From Winogradskyella luteola (lineage in GTDB: Bacteria; Bacteroidota; Bacteroidia; Flavobacteriales; Flavobacteriaceae), in NCBI RefSeq assembly GCF_019203985.1, contig NZ_JAGSPD010000004.1, positions 1 to 64,000 of the forward strand: a DNA stretch of 64,000 nucleotides. Reading direction: 5' to 3'. Shown here in pieces: positions 23,901-33,800 of the stretch (its first letter is position 1; each line of letters opens with the position of its first letter). The notes under the pieces were generated by a model, which made no database searches, had not been told where the DNA came from, and saw only the letters and a program-made list of their open reading frames with translations. The position numbers and the translations under genes were made by a program.

Positions 23901-23957
23901 TGCTGGTAATGGTTTATCTTATGAAGATACAACAAAAATTACACCAAATTCACGTAA

Positions 23958-26048
23958 TTAACTAATCTTTAACCCATTAGAAATCTTAGTCATTTCTGCG
24001 GTCAACATAGAAGAAGTATCCGGGCTCACAAATACCAGATTGCCACTCTCATTTTCGGTCATTAAAATCATACCTTGACTTTCTACACCACGCAATGCCC
24101 TTGATGCCAGATTAACTAAAACGGTAACACGTTTGCCGACCACTTCTTCCGGGGTAAAACTTTCTGCTATACCAGATACGATAGTGCGTGTGTCAATCCC
24201 CGTATCTACTTTTAAGACTAATAGTTTTTTGGTTTTTGGCATCTTTTCAGCCTTTAAAATTGTACCAACCCTCAAGTCCAGTTTTGTGAAATCATCAAAG
24301 GTAATTTCTTCTTTTTGAGGTTCTACAGTTTTTTTTGCAGCCGCATTGGCCTTTTTGCTGGCTTCGAGTTTATCTAGTTGTTTTTGTATTTCTATATCTT
24401 CAATTTTAGAGAATAGGAGCTCAGGTTTTCCCTTTTGGATTGAATGGTTAGCCGGTAGTAAAACTGCTTTGTTTGAAACATTGTCCCATTCTAATTCTGA
24501 GTCAAGTTCAGCATAACATAGAATTTGTTTTAACTTTTTTGACGTAAAAGGCAAAAAAGGTTCGCATAGAACGGCTAGGGCAGATGCTATTTGCAATGCA
24601 ATAAACATTACGGTTTTAGTGCGCTCTTCGTCAGTTTTAATAGTTTTCCAAGGCTCTTCGTCTGCTAAGTATTTGTTGCCTAAACGCGCTAAATTCATCA
24701 ATTCTTGGCTTCCTTCTCTAAAACGGTAACGCTCAATAGAACTTGCAATCACATCTGGATATGCTCTTAGTGCAGCTAGAGTATCTTCATCAATCTTTTT
24801 AAATACTGATGGTTGTGGGACTACTCCATCATAATACTTGTTGGTTAACACCGTAACACGATTTATAAAGTTTCCAAATATGGCAACTAACTCATTATTG
24901 TTTCTCGCTTGAAAATCTTTCCAAGTAAAATCATTATCCTTAGTTTCTGGGGCGTTGGCAGTTAAAGCATAACGCAACACATCTTGCTGATTAGGAAAGT
25001 CCTCTAAATAATCTGGTAGCCAAACTGCCCAATTTTTTGAGGTTGATAGTTTATTGCCCTCTAGATTTAAAAACTCATTAGCTGGTACATTTTCTGGTAA
25101 GATATAGGAGCCTTCAGCTTTTAGCATACAAGGAAAAATAATACAATGAAATACAATATTGTCCTTACCAATAAAGTGTACCAAAGTCGTATTATCGTCT
25201 TTCCAATAGTCTTCCCAATTTTTACCGTGGCGTTCTGCCCATTCCTTTGTTGCTGAAATATAACCTATTGGCGCATCAAACCATACGTAGAGCACTTTGC
25301 CCTCTCCACCTTCTACGGGAACGGGAATTCCCCAATCTAAATCACGCGTTACGGCTCTAGGTCGTAATCCGTCATCCACCCAAGACTTCACCTGCCCATA
25401 CACATTAGGTTTCCAGTCTTTTTTATGGCCTTTAAGTATCCAATCCGTTAAAAAGGTTTCGTATTTATTTAAAGGTAAAAACCAATGTTTGGTTTCCTTT
25501 AACGAGGGCTTGTTTCCTGTAATGGCAGATTTTGGATTAATTAAATCTGTAGCATTGAGGCTACTTCCACAGTTTTCGCATTGGTCGCCATAAGCTTCTT
25601 CATAACCACATTTTGGGCAAGTGCCCACAACAAATCTGTCTGCTAAAAACTGGTTGGCTTCGGCATCGTAAAGTTGCTCAGAAGTTTCCTCTACAAATTC
25701 GTTTTTTTCATATAAGGTTTTAAAAAATTCTGAAGCCGTATCATGATGAATCTTCGCTGAGGTGCGCGAGTAATTATCAAAAGAAATACCAAAATCTTCA
25801 AATGAAGTTTTAATTATGGCGTGGTATTTATCTACAATATCTTGAGGTGTTACCCCTTCTTTTTTTGCTTTAATGGTAATTGGCACTCCATGCTCATCAC
25901 TACCGCAAATAAAGGCAACATCATTACCAGTTAGTCTTAAGTATCTTGAATATATATCAGCAGGAACATACACACCAGCCAAGTGACCAATATGTATTGG
26001 TCCATTGGTGTAAGGTAATGCTGCTGTAATGGTATATCTTTTTGACAT
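23958..26048 (-). CDS. metG: methionyl-tRNA synthetase, 696 aa
   Basis: It charges tRNA-Met. The ATG at 26048 ([20 protein letters not shown]) is chosen because the class I HIGH region follows at once; the longer frame back to 26114 adds an unlikely leader. Also seen: the zinc-binding pair CPKCGY and CENCG, the KLSTSKNW version of the KMSKS loop, and a C-terminal Trbp111-type tRNA-binding domain (about 590-696, [14 protein letters not shown]), as in the long dimeric form. Confidence 0.96.
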   Translation of the reverse strand: MSKRYTITAALPYTNGPIHIGHLAGVYVPADIYSRYLRLTGNDVAFICGSDEHGVPITIKAKKEGVTPQDIVDKYHAIIKTSFEDFGISFDNYSRTSAKIHHDTASEFFKTLYEKNEFVEETSEQLYDAEANQFLADRFVVGTCPKCGYEEAYGDQCENCGSSLNATDLINPKSAITGNKPSLKETKHWFLPLNKYETFLTDWILKGHKKDWKPNVYGQVKSWVDDGLRPRAVTRDLDWGIPVPVEGGEGKVLYVWFDAPIGYISATKEWAERHGKNWEDYWKDDNTTLVHFIGKDNIVFHCIIFPCMLKAEGSYILPENVPANEFLNLEGNKLSTSKNWAVWLPDYLEDFPNQQDVLRYALTANAPETKDNDFTWKDFQARNNNELVAIFGNFINRVTVLTNKYYDGVVPQPSVFKKIDEDTLAALRAYPDVIASSIERYRFREGSQELMNLARLGNKYLADEEPWKTIKTDEERTKTVMFIALQIASALAVLCEPFLPFTSKKLKQILCYAELDSELEWDNVSNKAVLLPANHSIQKGKPELLFSKIEDIEIQKQLDKLEASKKANAAAKKTVEPQKEEITFDDFTKLDLRVGTILKAEKMPKTKKLLVLKVDTGIDTRTIVSGIAESFTPEEVVGKRVTVLVNLASRALRGVESQGMILMTENESGNLVFVSPDTSSMLTAEMTKISNGLKIS

Positions 26049-26132
26049 AATTTCAATATTGTGAAAGCCACAAAAGTACATAATATAAAGGCGAGTAAGA
26101 AAAAAAATGTACATTTACAAAAAGCAGTTTTT

Positions 26133-27158
26133 ATGATTTTGAGACAAGTTATCATAGTATCTTTTTTTGCCATTGTTTTGGTTTTTAACGAAGCGATATA
26201 TGCTCAAAATGAAACTGATAATTCCATAGAGATGACATCAGAATTAATAAGACCCCCATATCTAAAAGCGGGGGATACAGTTGCTATTGTAGCGCCTTCG
26301 GGAATTTTAAAAAATCGAGAACGCGAAGTGCAACAGGCTTTCGATTTATTAAAAAGTTGGGGATTGCATGTAGTTATAGGTAAGCATGTATTTAGTAAAG
26401 CCAATCATTTTGCCGGTACTGATGATGAACGCTGTGAGGATTTACAAAAAGCTATGGATGATTCAAAAATAAGTGCTATATGGTGTGCCAGAGGCGGTTA
26501 CGGAACCGTGCGTATTTTAGATAAGTTAGATTATACCAAGTTTAAGAAAAACCCTAAGTGGATTATAGGCTATAGTGATATAACTGCATTGCATAATCAA
26601 TTGCACAACAATGGCTTTATGTCTATACATGCATTAATGTGTGTAAGTCTTACTAAAGATTTGAGCGAGATTGCATATACTATTGAAACGTTTAAAATGG
26701 CTTTATTTGGTAACCCGACCAACTTTGATTTAGAGCCTACCCAATATAATAGAATAGGTGAGGCTTCTGGTGAATTAGTTGGTGGAAACCTTACGATGTT
26801 ACATACTATGTTGGGCTCTAAAGAGAGTATAGATACGTCTGGAAAGATTTTGTTTATAGAGGAAATAGGTGAATACAAATATCACATAGACCGTATGTTG
26901 CAAAGTATGAAACGTGCTGGCTATTTTGACAATTTACAAGGACTTATTGTCGGCGATATGTCTAGGTTAAGGAAAAATACAACGCTTTGGGGAACTTCTG
27001 TAGAACAATTGATTTTAGATGCTCTAGCGGATTACGATTTTCCAATCGCATTTGGTATGCCAGCTGGGCACGAAAAGAAAAATTTGGCTATGACTTTAGG
27101 TATGACCGTTGAGCTGCAGGTTGAAAGCGATAAGACTTTGATTAGTTTTAAAAAATGA
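26133..27158 (+). CDS. LD-carboxypeptidase (MccF/LdcA, family S66), exported, 341 aa
   Basis: The S66 landmarks are AGDTVAIVAPSG near the N-terminus, WCARGGYG, then GYSDITALHNQ with the nucleophilic serine, GGNLTMLHTMLG and IEEIGE. It cleaves the terminal D-Ala from muropeptides in peptidoglycan recycling or turnover. The start at 26133 gives a signal peptide (MILRQVIIVSFFAIVLVFNE region), pointing to the periplasm or a membrane anchor. An ATG at 26061 is less likely because the extra residues precede the signal sequence. Divergent from metG. Confidence 0.88.
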   Translation: MILRQVIIVSFFAIVLVFNEAIYAQNETDNSIEMTSELIRPPYLKAGDTVAIVAPSGILKNREREVQQAFDLLKSWGLHVVIGKHVFSKANHFAGTDDERCEDLQKAMDDSKISAIWCARGGYGTVRILDKLDYTKFKKNPKWIIGYSDITALHNQLHNNGFMSIHALMCVSLTKDLSEIAYTIETFKMALFGNPTNFDLEPTQYNRIGEASGELVGGNLTMLHTMLGSKESIDTSGKILFIEEIGEYKYHIDRMLQSMKRAGYFDNLQGLIVGDMSRLRKNTTLWGTSVEQLILDALADYDFPIAFGMPAGHEKKNLAMTLGMTVELQVESDKTLISFKK

Positions 27159-27351
27159 TGAAAAATGGGTTTTTACGATCTTAAGTAAAGAAGAACGAAA
27201 TTAAATTGTTGAGAGAATTAACCGAGAAATAGACCAAGACTTATCTGAAGCTAAAAAACAAGGGAAAGGCACTAGATAATTGTAGACATCCATGACCGTT
27301 ACAAAAAGTTTGCAACCTTATCGCAAGATGAAGCTATTGCTTTTATCGATG
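27159..27351 (+). pseudogene. possible remnants of a small gene pair
   Basis: The gap holds broken plus-strand coding-like pieces: LSKEERN, a stop, then IVERINREIDQDLSEAKKQG, and then, in another frame, a segment ending DEAIAFIDVNHKLH whose stop overlaps the end of the next minus-strand gene. They look like the relics of a small antitoxin-like or regulatory gene with frameshifts, but no family match can be claimed. Confidence 0.25.
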
Positions 27352-29472
27352 TTAATCATAAGCTTCATTAATCTCCTCTAAAATTTCACTTGATAATTCA
27401 TTTCCATTTCTGTCAATAGAAACAAACCAAACATTGGTTGTACATATTCTATTAAAAACATCCGAGTTTGAAGAGCATTTCTGAATAGTCCCTTTAATTA
27501 AATATCCTTTATCTGTTATCTCAGCAGTATAACCATATTCATTATAAAAATCTCCATAAGAGTTTTGCCAAATTTTATTTCCTTGCTTATCTGTTTTAAT
27601 TACAAAGATATCATAGTTACCCTTGCCATAAGAACTTGTGGAACCAACGATAAGATATCCATCATTTGTTGCTAATATAGAACTTGCCTTATCGTAGCTT
27701 TTACCACCAAATTGTTTTGACCAAATTTCGTTACCATTAGGATAATTTTTTGTCAATAGGATTTGAGATGAATTTCCGTCTCCTGAACCAATTGTTGTTA
27801 CGTTAATAGATCCGTTGTTCGTTTCAATTTTTGGTTGAAATTTTAAGTTCGTTTTTTTGATGAATTTATTGTTTAACACTCGGTTAGTAGTTAAAAGAAT
27901 ACCAGTAACTCTGTTAAATTGATCGCGCTCGATTTTTAATATATAGTCAAAAACTAAAAGCTCATTTCTGTTTAATACTTCTAGATCCTGAGCTTCATCC
28001 CAGCCATGTAAAGAAATAGATAACTTCTCGCTTTTATAATTTATAGAAAATTCAACATCTAATTCTCTACTATAATATTGACCAACATAACTCTCTAAAT
28101 CCGCAAGTGTTACATCCTGCTTAGGGATTTTACTATAAACTCTTAGTTTACCAGATGGATAGAATAAGATTAATTCGTTTTTATAAAATCCTATCTTAAT
28201 TTTAGAGTCATATGATATACTGTATAGGTTTTGTTCTTCTTTTTTAAGTTCTATTGGGTTATTATTACCATTTCTCCATGTTATTTTTTTGGCTTTCTCT
28301 TCAATACGAATCAAATAATTTCCGGGTGAAAGGTATTGCCCCAAAATTTCAGGTGTAGCAATGTCATTAGAGACTTCTTTCAAACGCTTATTGTAAGCAA
28401 TAACTGCTTCTTTTTTTGGTAGAAAAAGCTTTGCAATTTCATCAGCAATACCTCCACTCCAAATCCTACTATTGTTACTCATCACAAAAACGGATAATTT
28501 CTCTTCTGGAAAGCGAATGGTTTGGGAATGGTAAGAGCCTGTTCCTCCAGAATGATGTACGGACCTAAAGTTTAATCTATCTCCTAATTCTAACCCAAAT
28601 CCATAAGTTGTAATCTCGCTATTAGGTATTGGCTGCTGGCTTTCAATGAGCAGTCTATTATTATTAAATTTTGCATTTTGTACAGCCTGCTCAAAAATTA
28701 ACTGATCTTTTAAAGTTGTAAACAAAAACCCATCTCCATAAAGATTTGTTATCATAGGATATTGTTGCCAAACACCATCTCCCCAATCAGAATATGGTAA
28801 AGCTTGATTTGTAATAACGGCCATATAGTTTTTGAGAAAAGTAGTGTTATCCATACCAAGATTTTTAAAGAATTTTTCAGAATAGTCATGAAACTTTTCA
28901 CCTGAAGCAACTTCAATAATACTAGTTAATAACGTATAACCAGAATTACTATACATGTATCTTGAGCCTGGCTTAAATGCTAAATCTTCTTGTTTTTCTA
29001 GTAGTTCAATGGCATCATTATTATCTAGGCCTTCTCTTCTCCACCATGGTTCTTGCTGTATGCTCATTAAATCGTAAAAGTCGCGAACACCGCTTGTATG
29101 GTTTAGTAGATGTCTAACCTTAATTTTTTCTTTTACATTAGGGTATAGTTTTGGTAAATATTTTCTAATATCGTCTTCTAAGCTTAGCTTTTCTTTTAGT
29201 GCAAGGTCTAGCACCATTAATGCTGTAAACTGTTTTGCAGTTGAGGCAATGTTTGAACGCGATTCTTCATTAACTTTAGTACTATGTTGAAGACTCGCTA
29301 AACCCTTATAGTTTTCGTAAATAATTTTTCCATCTTTTACAACACCAACAAATAACCCAGGGTCTGTATCAGATAATTTTGAATTAACAATAGAATCAAT
29401 TTGCTTTACTTGCTTTTGAGCAACTAGTGATACAGAAATAAAAAAAACGAATAAAGAGATTAATTTTTTCAT
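27352..29472 (-). CDS. serine hydrolase (family S12) with added C-terminal repeat domain, 706 aa
   Basis: A signal peptide (to about residue 19) is followed by a beta-lactamase/PBP domain with S77-T-A-K80, YSNSGY and HHSGGTG, then a beta-rich middle part (about 365-540). Residues about 575-690 contain a bladed-propeller type repeat (NEIWSKQFGGKSYDKASSIL, GYLIVGSTS, then GNKIWQNSYG), a unit normally found in long cell-surface proteins. A hydrolase with this tail is unusual and may be a fusion. No sorting-signal-like C-terminus is evident. It lies 73 bp after a membrane AraC regulator that may control it. Confidence 0.82.
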   Translation of the reverse strand: MKKLISLFVFFISVSLVAQKQVKQIDSIVNSKLSDTDPGLFVGVVKDGKIIYENYKGLASLQHSTKVNEESRSNIASTAKQFTALMVLDLALKEKLSLEDDIRKYLPKLYPNVKEKIKVRHLLNHTSGVRDFYDLMSIQQEPWWRREGLDNNDAIELLEKQEDLAFKPGSRYMYSNSGYTLLTSIIEVASGEKFHDYSEKFFKNLGMDNTTFLKNYMAVITNQALPYSDWGDGVWQQYPMITNLYGDGFLFTTLKDQLIFEQAVQNAKFNNNRLLIESQQPIPNSEITTYGFGLELGDRLNFRSVHHSGGTGSYHSQTIRFPEEKLSVFVMSNNSRIWSGGIADEIAKLFLPKKEAVIAYNKRLKEVSNDIATPEILGQYLSPGNYLIRIEEKAKKITWRNGNNNPIELKKEEQNLYSISYDSKIKIGFYKNELILFYPSGKLRVYSKIPKQDVTLADLESYVGQYYSRELDVEFSINYKSEKLSISLHGWDEAQDLEVLNRNELLVFDYILKIERDQFNRVTGILLTTNRVLNNKFIKKTNLKFQPKIETNNGSINVTTIGSGDGNSSQILLTKNYPNGNEIWSKQFGGKSYDKASSILATNDGYLIVGSTSSYGKGNYDIFVIKTDKQGNKIWQNSYGDFYNEYGYTAEITDKGYLIKGTIQKCSSNSDVFNRICTTNVWFVSIDRNGNELSSEILEEINEAYD

Positions 29473-29526
29473 GACTTAGAATTTTAATATGATACAAAAG
29501 TCATGGTAAATACAATGCTAAGCGTT

Positions 29527-29542
29527 TCAAATCTTGATTTGA
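29527..29542. promoter_or_regulatory. 16-bp palindrome between regulator and serine hydrolase
   Basis: TCAAATC and GATTTGA form perfect arms around TT, just after the stop of the AraC-type gene and 55 bp before the hydrolase start. It could be an operator or a weak terminator. Confidence 0.3.
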
Positions 29543-29545
29543 GAC

Positions 29546-30691
29546 TTATTTTTCTGTTAATCTTTCTAAATAATCTTTAGGTGAAAGTGATGTACTTTTT
29601 TTAAAAGCTCTGTTAAATGTAGCTTTACTGTTAAAACCACAATCCAGAGCTATCCCTAGAAGGGTAGATTTAGTTTGTTCTCCTTTGCTCAATTTCTCTT
29701 TTAAAGCTTCAATTCTGTAATGGTTTACGAAGTCATTAAAATTCATGTTAAAACCCGAATTAACGACTGAAGAAATCATTTTGGTTGTTGTATTTAATTC
29801 TTTAGCTACATCCGAAAGTGTTAGGCGTGGATTTTCAAATATGCGTTTTTCTATCATCAAATTAGAAAGTCGATCTTTCCAGAGTGTAATATCTTTTTCA
29901 TTATAGTTGGTATTAGCAGTGTTTTTTAAAACAGAAATGTCATCATCAAAAACATTGACCACTTTTAATTTTTCACTAGATAGAGTAATTTGTTTTATAA
30001 TGTTACTATAGCCAGTAATGGTGATATAATAAAAGATAAAAGAAAAGGCAATGTAATGCCAAAACTGATTTCCAAATTCGCCCCAATCCGGATTAAGTAT
30101 AAAGAATAACACTCTTAATACTAGAATGCTTAAAAAGGCTATCATAAAATTACGAATCCATTTAAACAATAGCATATCGGCGTAACTTACTTTGTCAAAA
30201 AGTAATTTTTTGTAATCAAAATAATAGCGAAGACTTAAGACTAAATAGAAACTCATGGAAACTAAACCAGCAGCTTGGTACCAATTGGCTAAATCCTTAT
30301 CTCTACCATCTGCATAGAAATAAAATTTATCTAAAATCAGTTTATCAGTAATAAAAACAATTAAGCTATATGTAGCATAAAGTATTGCTGGCGTAAAATG
30401 AATATAGTCTTTTCTTAAAAGTCTAAAACCTGTGTTTAATAGGCTTTTTGTGTAAAAATAGACTACTGGTCCAATTAATAATACTTGCATAAATGGTACA
30501 AAGAATAAAATCTCTCTAGTTATTTTTTTTGAATACCAATTCGCGTAACCCAACATATAGGGCACTATATACATCGCATACAAAAATAATAATAAGCTTA
30601 ACCATTTACTTGCTTTATTATTATAGACAAGCCCTTTTCTTAGAAGTAAAAATGAAAATACTATTCCATGAAAAAAGAATATTAACAGCAA
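29546..30691 (-). CDS. membrane-bound AraC-type transcriptional regulator, 381 aa
   Basis: About seven hydrophobic segments fill residues 1-235, and an AraC double helix-turn-helix covers about 275-378 (LTLSDVAKELNTTTKMIS, then LGIALDCGFNSKATFNRAF, then KSTSLSPKDYL). Regulators of this form sense signals in or across the membrane. The next gene downstream, a serine hydrolase, is the likely target. The same regulator-hydrolase pairing is common in flavobacteria. Confidence 0.85.
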   Translation of the reverse strand: MLLIFFFHGIVFSFLLLRKGLVYNNKASKWLSLLLFLYAMYIVPYMLGYANWYSKKITREILFFVPFMQVLLIGPVVYFYTKSLLNTGFRLLRKDYIHFTPAILYATYSLIVFITDKLILDKFYFYADGRDKDLANWYQAAGLVSMSFYLVLSLRYYFDYKKLLFDKVSYADMLLFKWIRNFMIAFLSILVLRVLFFILNPDWGEFGNQFWHYIAFSFIFYYITITGYSNIIKQITLSSEKLKVVNVFDDDISVLKNTANTNYNEKDITLWKDRLSNLMIEKRIFENPRLTLSDVAKELNTTTKMISSVVNSGFNMNFNDFVNHYRIEALKEKLSKGEQTKSTLLGIALDCGFNSKATFNRAFKKSTSLSPKDYLERLTEK

Positions 30692-30797
30692 AGAGCTTTT
30701 TTGACCAAAACTAAAAGGGAAGTCAAATATTGAATTGATAGATTTAAGTATTTAGTTTATAGTCTAAAAGTAATACTAATTTTTCTATTTTAGTGAC

Positions 30798-31157
30798 ATG
30801 GCACAACACAATGAACTGGGAAAAAAAGGGGAAGCACTAGCTGTAGATTTTTTGATTAAAAATAATTATGATATTCTTGAGCGCAATTATAGATTTGAGA
30901 AAGCTGAAGTTGATATCATTGCCAAAAAAAATGATATTCTTGCTATTGTTGAGGTGAAAACCCGTTCTACTATAGATTTTGGAAACCCACAAGATTTTGT
31001 AAAACCAAAACAAATAAAAAACTTAGTGAAAGCTGTTGATGCTTATATTGTAGAAAACGATCTAAATATTGAAGTAAGATTCGATATTGTTGCGATTGTG
31101 AAAGTAAAAAACGGCTATGATATAGAGCATTTAGAAAATGCATTTTACCATTTCTAG
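30798..31157 (+). CDS. yraN: YraN family (UPF0102) endonuclease-like protein, 119 aa
   Basis: It has the small restriction-endonuclease-like fold of UPF0102: GKKGEALAVDFL at the N-terminus, then EKAEVDIIAKKND and IVEVKTR giving the D-Xn-ExK site. Length is typical. Function is not firmly known; roles in DNA processing or repair have been proposed. Its last 4 bp overlap the convergent gene. Confidence 0.92.
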   Translation: MAQHNELGKKGEALAVDFLIKNNYDILERNYRFEKAEVDIIAKKNDILAIVEVKTRSTIDFGNPQDFVKPKQIKNLVKAVDAYIVENDLNIEVRFDIVAIVKVKNGYDIEHLENAFYHF

Positions 31158-31492
31158 ATATATATATTTGTAACTACAATTAAAAGACTGTAAAATAATA
31201 CGTTAACGACTTTCTCTTTTGTTTTCAGGGCAAGAAATCGCTTCAGCTCAATTTTAACAACACTATAGGATAGGATAATGCTTGTAAAGGTAACTCCTAG
31301 TCCCAAGAACCAATACAATGATTCTGGATAAGGTAAGGTTGCACTTGTAATTAAAAAAAGTACCACTAAAACACCTGTAGTTAAGATACGCTTTTCGTTT
31401 TTTGCATCTAAATTATTTCTAAGCACAATAGTCCTGATTTTTGATGTAATTAATGTAATGATAGCTGTTAAAAAAACTATGGTAAAAATCAT
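31154..31492 (-). CDS. small integral membrane protein, 112 aa
   Basis: Four hydrophobic segments (about residues 2-20, 35-52, 58-78 and 92-110) are separated by short basic loops, so it is an inner-membrane protein. No motif suggests a function. It lies downstream of nadD on the same strand, but the 82-bp gap makes co-transcription uncertain. Confidence 0.6.
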   Translation of the reverse strand: MIFTIVFLTAIITLITSKIRTIVLRNNLDAKNEKRILTTGVLVVLFLITSATLPYPESLYWFLGLGVTFTSIILSYSVVKIELKRFLALKTKEKVVNVLFYSLLIVVTNIYI

Positions 31493-31573
31493 TCTTTTTT
31501 AATTTAGTACGGTGATTATAAAAATATATATTCTATTTAAAAAGAAAAAAACTTGAAAGCAATAACTTTAAAA

Positions 31574-32152
31574 TTATCTATAAAAATTCATTTCGTCTAT
31601 ATAATGCCACACATTATCGGATAGCATTGGCCTAACATTCCTTCCGGCTTTAATCTCTTTTCTTATAAACGTAGAAGATAGCTCCATTATTGGCGCAGAA
31701 ATGTTAAAAATTTTTGGATGATTGCTAAATTGTGTTTCAACATTACCTTTCGATAGTCTTGGATAGACGTAAATGCTATGATTTTCTAAAATGAGTTCAT
31801 AATTTTTCCATTTATGAAAGCTCTTTAAATTATCCTCTCCCATAATCAATGCAAATTCGTGTTCTGGGAATTTTTCAAAAAGATATGTGAGTGTATCTAT
31901 AGTGTAGTTGGGTTGTTTTAATCCAAATTCTATATCACTGGGTCTCAGTTTAACGTAATCTTTTGTAGCACGATATACCATCTCTAACCGTTGGTGGTCA
32001 TCTAACAATGTGCTTTTCTTTTTAAAAGGACTCTGTGGTGTAACTATAAACCAAACCTGATCTAAATCACTGTGTTCAGCCAAATGGTTGGCAATAGTTA
32101 AATGCCCAACATGTATGGGGTTAAATGTTCCGAAGTAGAGGCCTATTTTCAT
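31574..32152 (-). CDS. nadD: nicotinate-nucleotide adenylyltransferase, 192 aa
   Basis: It transfers AMP from ATP to nicotinate mononucleotide in NAD synthesis. GTFNPIHVGHLTIA (residues 8-21) is the nucleotidyltransferase GxFxPxHxGH motif and SSTFIRKEI is the matching C-terminal motif. It follows gmk with 2 bp between, and yicC precedes gmk; this trio is conserved in flavobacteria. Confidence 0.96.
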   Translation of the reverse strand: MKIGLYFGTFNPIHVGHLTIANHLAEHSDLDQVWFIVTPQSPFKKKSTLLDDHQRLEMVYRATKDYVKLRPSDIEFGLKQPNYTIDTLTYLFEKFPEHEFALIMGEDNLKSFHKWKNYELILENHSIYVYPRLSKGNVETQFSNHPKIFNISAPIMELSSTFIRKEIKAGRNVRPMLSDNVWHYIDEMNFYR

Positions 32153-32154
32153 GA

Positions 32155-32727
32155 TTACCCATTTACAAATCCAGAAACCAAATCATAAGCATTTTTTAAT
32201 GCGGTTTCCAAACTTTCATTTACAACGATTTCATCAAAAAGTGGAGCTGTTGCCAATTCTGCCGGTGCTTTTGCCACACGCATACTTATTTTTTCTTCGC
32301 TTTCCTCTCCTCGGTCTTTGAGACGCCTTACCAGCTCATTTAAGTCGGGTGGTTTTACAAAAATAGCTAAGGTCTGTTCAGGGAATTTTCGTTTAATACG
32401 CAAGCCTCCAGACACATCAATATCAAAAATCACATGCTTTCCTTTTGCCCAGATACGCTCTATTTCGGTTTTTAATGTACCGTAGAAATTATCTCTGTAG
32501 ACTTCTTCCCATTCTAAGAATTCTTCATTTTTTATCTTGTTTTTAAATTCTTTGAGTGATAGATAATAGTAATCTTTACCATGTACTTCATTACCGCGTT
32601 TTTCTCTAGATGTAGCAGAAATTGAGAACTCTAAATTAAGTTCTTCTTGCCTTAATAAATGGCGTACAATAGTTGTTTTTCCCGAACCTGATGGTGCTGA
32701 AAATACGATAAGCTTACCTTGTTTCAT
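32155..32727 (-). CDS. gmk: guanylate kinase, 190 aa
   Basis: It phosphorylates GMP to GDP. The P-loop APSGSGKTT (10-18), the GMP-binding SATSREKRGNEVHGKDYYY block and the DIDVSGG segment are all present. It lies between yicC and nadD in one transcription unit. Confidence 0.97.
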   Translation of the reverse strand: MKQGKLIVFSAPSGSGKTTIVRHLLRQEELNLEFSISATSREKRGNEVHGKDYYYLSLKEFKNKIKNEEFLEWEEVYRDNFYGTLKTEIERIWAKGKHVIFDIDVSGGLRIKRKFPEQTLAIFVKPPDLNELVRRLKDRGEESEEKISMRVAKAPAELATAPLFDEIVVNESLETALKNAYDLVSGFVNG

Positions 32728-32811
32728 GTTTAAAATTCCAAATTTAAAACCCCAAATTCCAGTAATTTCTTTTTTAGAATTTAGTGTTTTGAATATTCTG
32801 ATTTAAGCGTT

Positions 32812-33669
32812 CTATAGAACGTTTAATAGTTGCTCCTTAATTTTTTCGAGCTCATCTTTCATTTGTACCACAAGTTTCTGCATTGGTGCGTGATTGGATT
32901 TAGAACCTATGGTATTGATTTCACGACCAATTTCTTGTGAAATAAAACCGAGTTTTTTCCCGTTAGAATCGTCAGAATTTAAGGTCTTTATAAAATAATC
33001 TAAGTGATTGTCCAACCTTACTTTTTCTTCAGTAATGTCAAACTTCTCGATGTAGTAAAGTAATTCTTGCTCAAAGCGATTTTCGTCTACCTTTTCTTTA
33101 ATGTCAGCAATGCCCTTTTCCAATCGCGCTCTTACACCATTAATACGGTCTGGATCCATTGTAATAACCTTTTCAAGTAATTGTCTTAAAGTAGAAATTC
33201 TATCGATAAAATCTTGTTTTAAAATAGCCCCTTCATCTTTTCTGTAAGCTACAATTTTAGAGACAGCTTCATTGATTCCATTGGCAATTTGTGTCCATTC
33301 TTCTTCGTCTATATCGTCACGTTCTGTAGTTACGGCATCTGGTAATCGAATGGCCATTTTTAACAATTCGGTAGCATCACCATCTACAACATCCTTAAGT
33401 TGTTTTATGTATTGGTTAACTACGGTTTTGTTGATTTTAGAACTCGTATCTTCACCTGTAATCTCTACGTATAGCGAGAAGTCAACTTTTCCTCTAACGA
33501 GATGTTTGGAGATAAGTTTTCTGATACCTAGCTCTTTAGCGCGATACATGGAAGGCATCCGGGCATTAACATCCAAGTTCTTGCTGTTCAGTGATTTTAA
33601 CTCTATAGATATTTTTTTGGTAGGAAGCTGAAGTACAGATTTCCCATAACCAGTCATAGATTGTATCAT
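32812..33669 (-). CDS. yicC: YicC family endoribonuclease, 285 aa
   Basis: Starting at 33669 gives MIQSMTGYGKS, the invariant N-terminus of the family; the frame back to 33696 adds nine unlikely residues. The C-terminal DUF1732 region has NHLDYF, then GKKLGFISQEIGREINTIGSK. Members have been shown to act as RNases. It is the first gene of the yicC-gmk-nadD series. Confidence 0.93.
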   Translation of the reverse strand: MIQSMTGYGKSVLQLPTKKISIELKSLNSKNLDVNARMPSMYRAKELGIRKLISKHLVRGKVDFSLYVEITGEDTSSKINKTVVNQYIKQLKDVVDGDATELLKMAIRLPDAVTTERDDIDEEEWTQIANGINEAVSKIVAYRKDEGAILKQDFIDRISTLRQLLEKVITMDPDRINGVRARLEKGIADIKEKVDENRFEQELLYYIEKFDITEEKVRLDNHLDYFIKTLNSDDSNGKKLGFISQEIGREINTIGSKSNHAPMQKLVVQMKDELEKIKEQLLNVL

Positions 33670-33800
33670 TAATATGATGCGATTAAAGTTGCGCAAAGGT
33701 ACAAAAATGAATGGTTAACGCTCTATTTAAATACTTTGAAAAGTATTAAGGCAACATAAGAGACTTTTATAACTTTGTATTTTTTATCTGAAATAAAATT

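Noticed and set aside
23958..26173. Alternative upstream starts for metG and an overlapping minus-strand frame to 26173
   Set aside because: The class I motif follows directly after the ATG at 26048, and the extra frames overlap the divergent LD-carboxypeptidase leader.
9648..29472. Recent duplication of one serine hydrolase into the two S12 genes of the window
   Set aside because: The proteins share only family motifs; their C-terminal parts (membrane helices versus propeller repeat) differ and the DNA shows no repeat.
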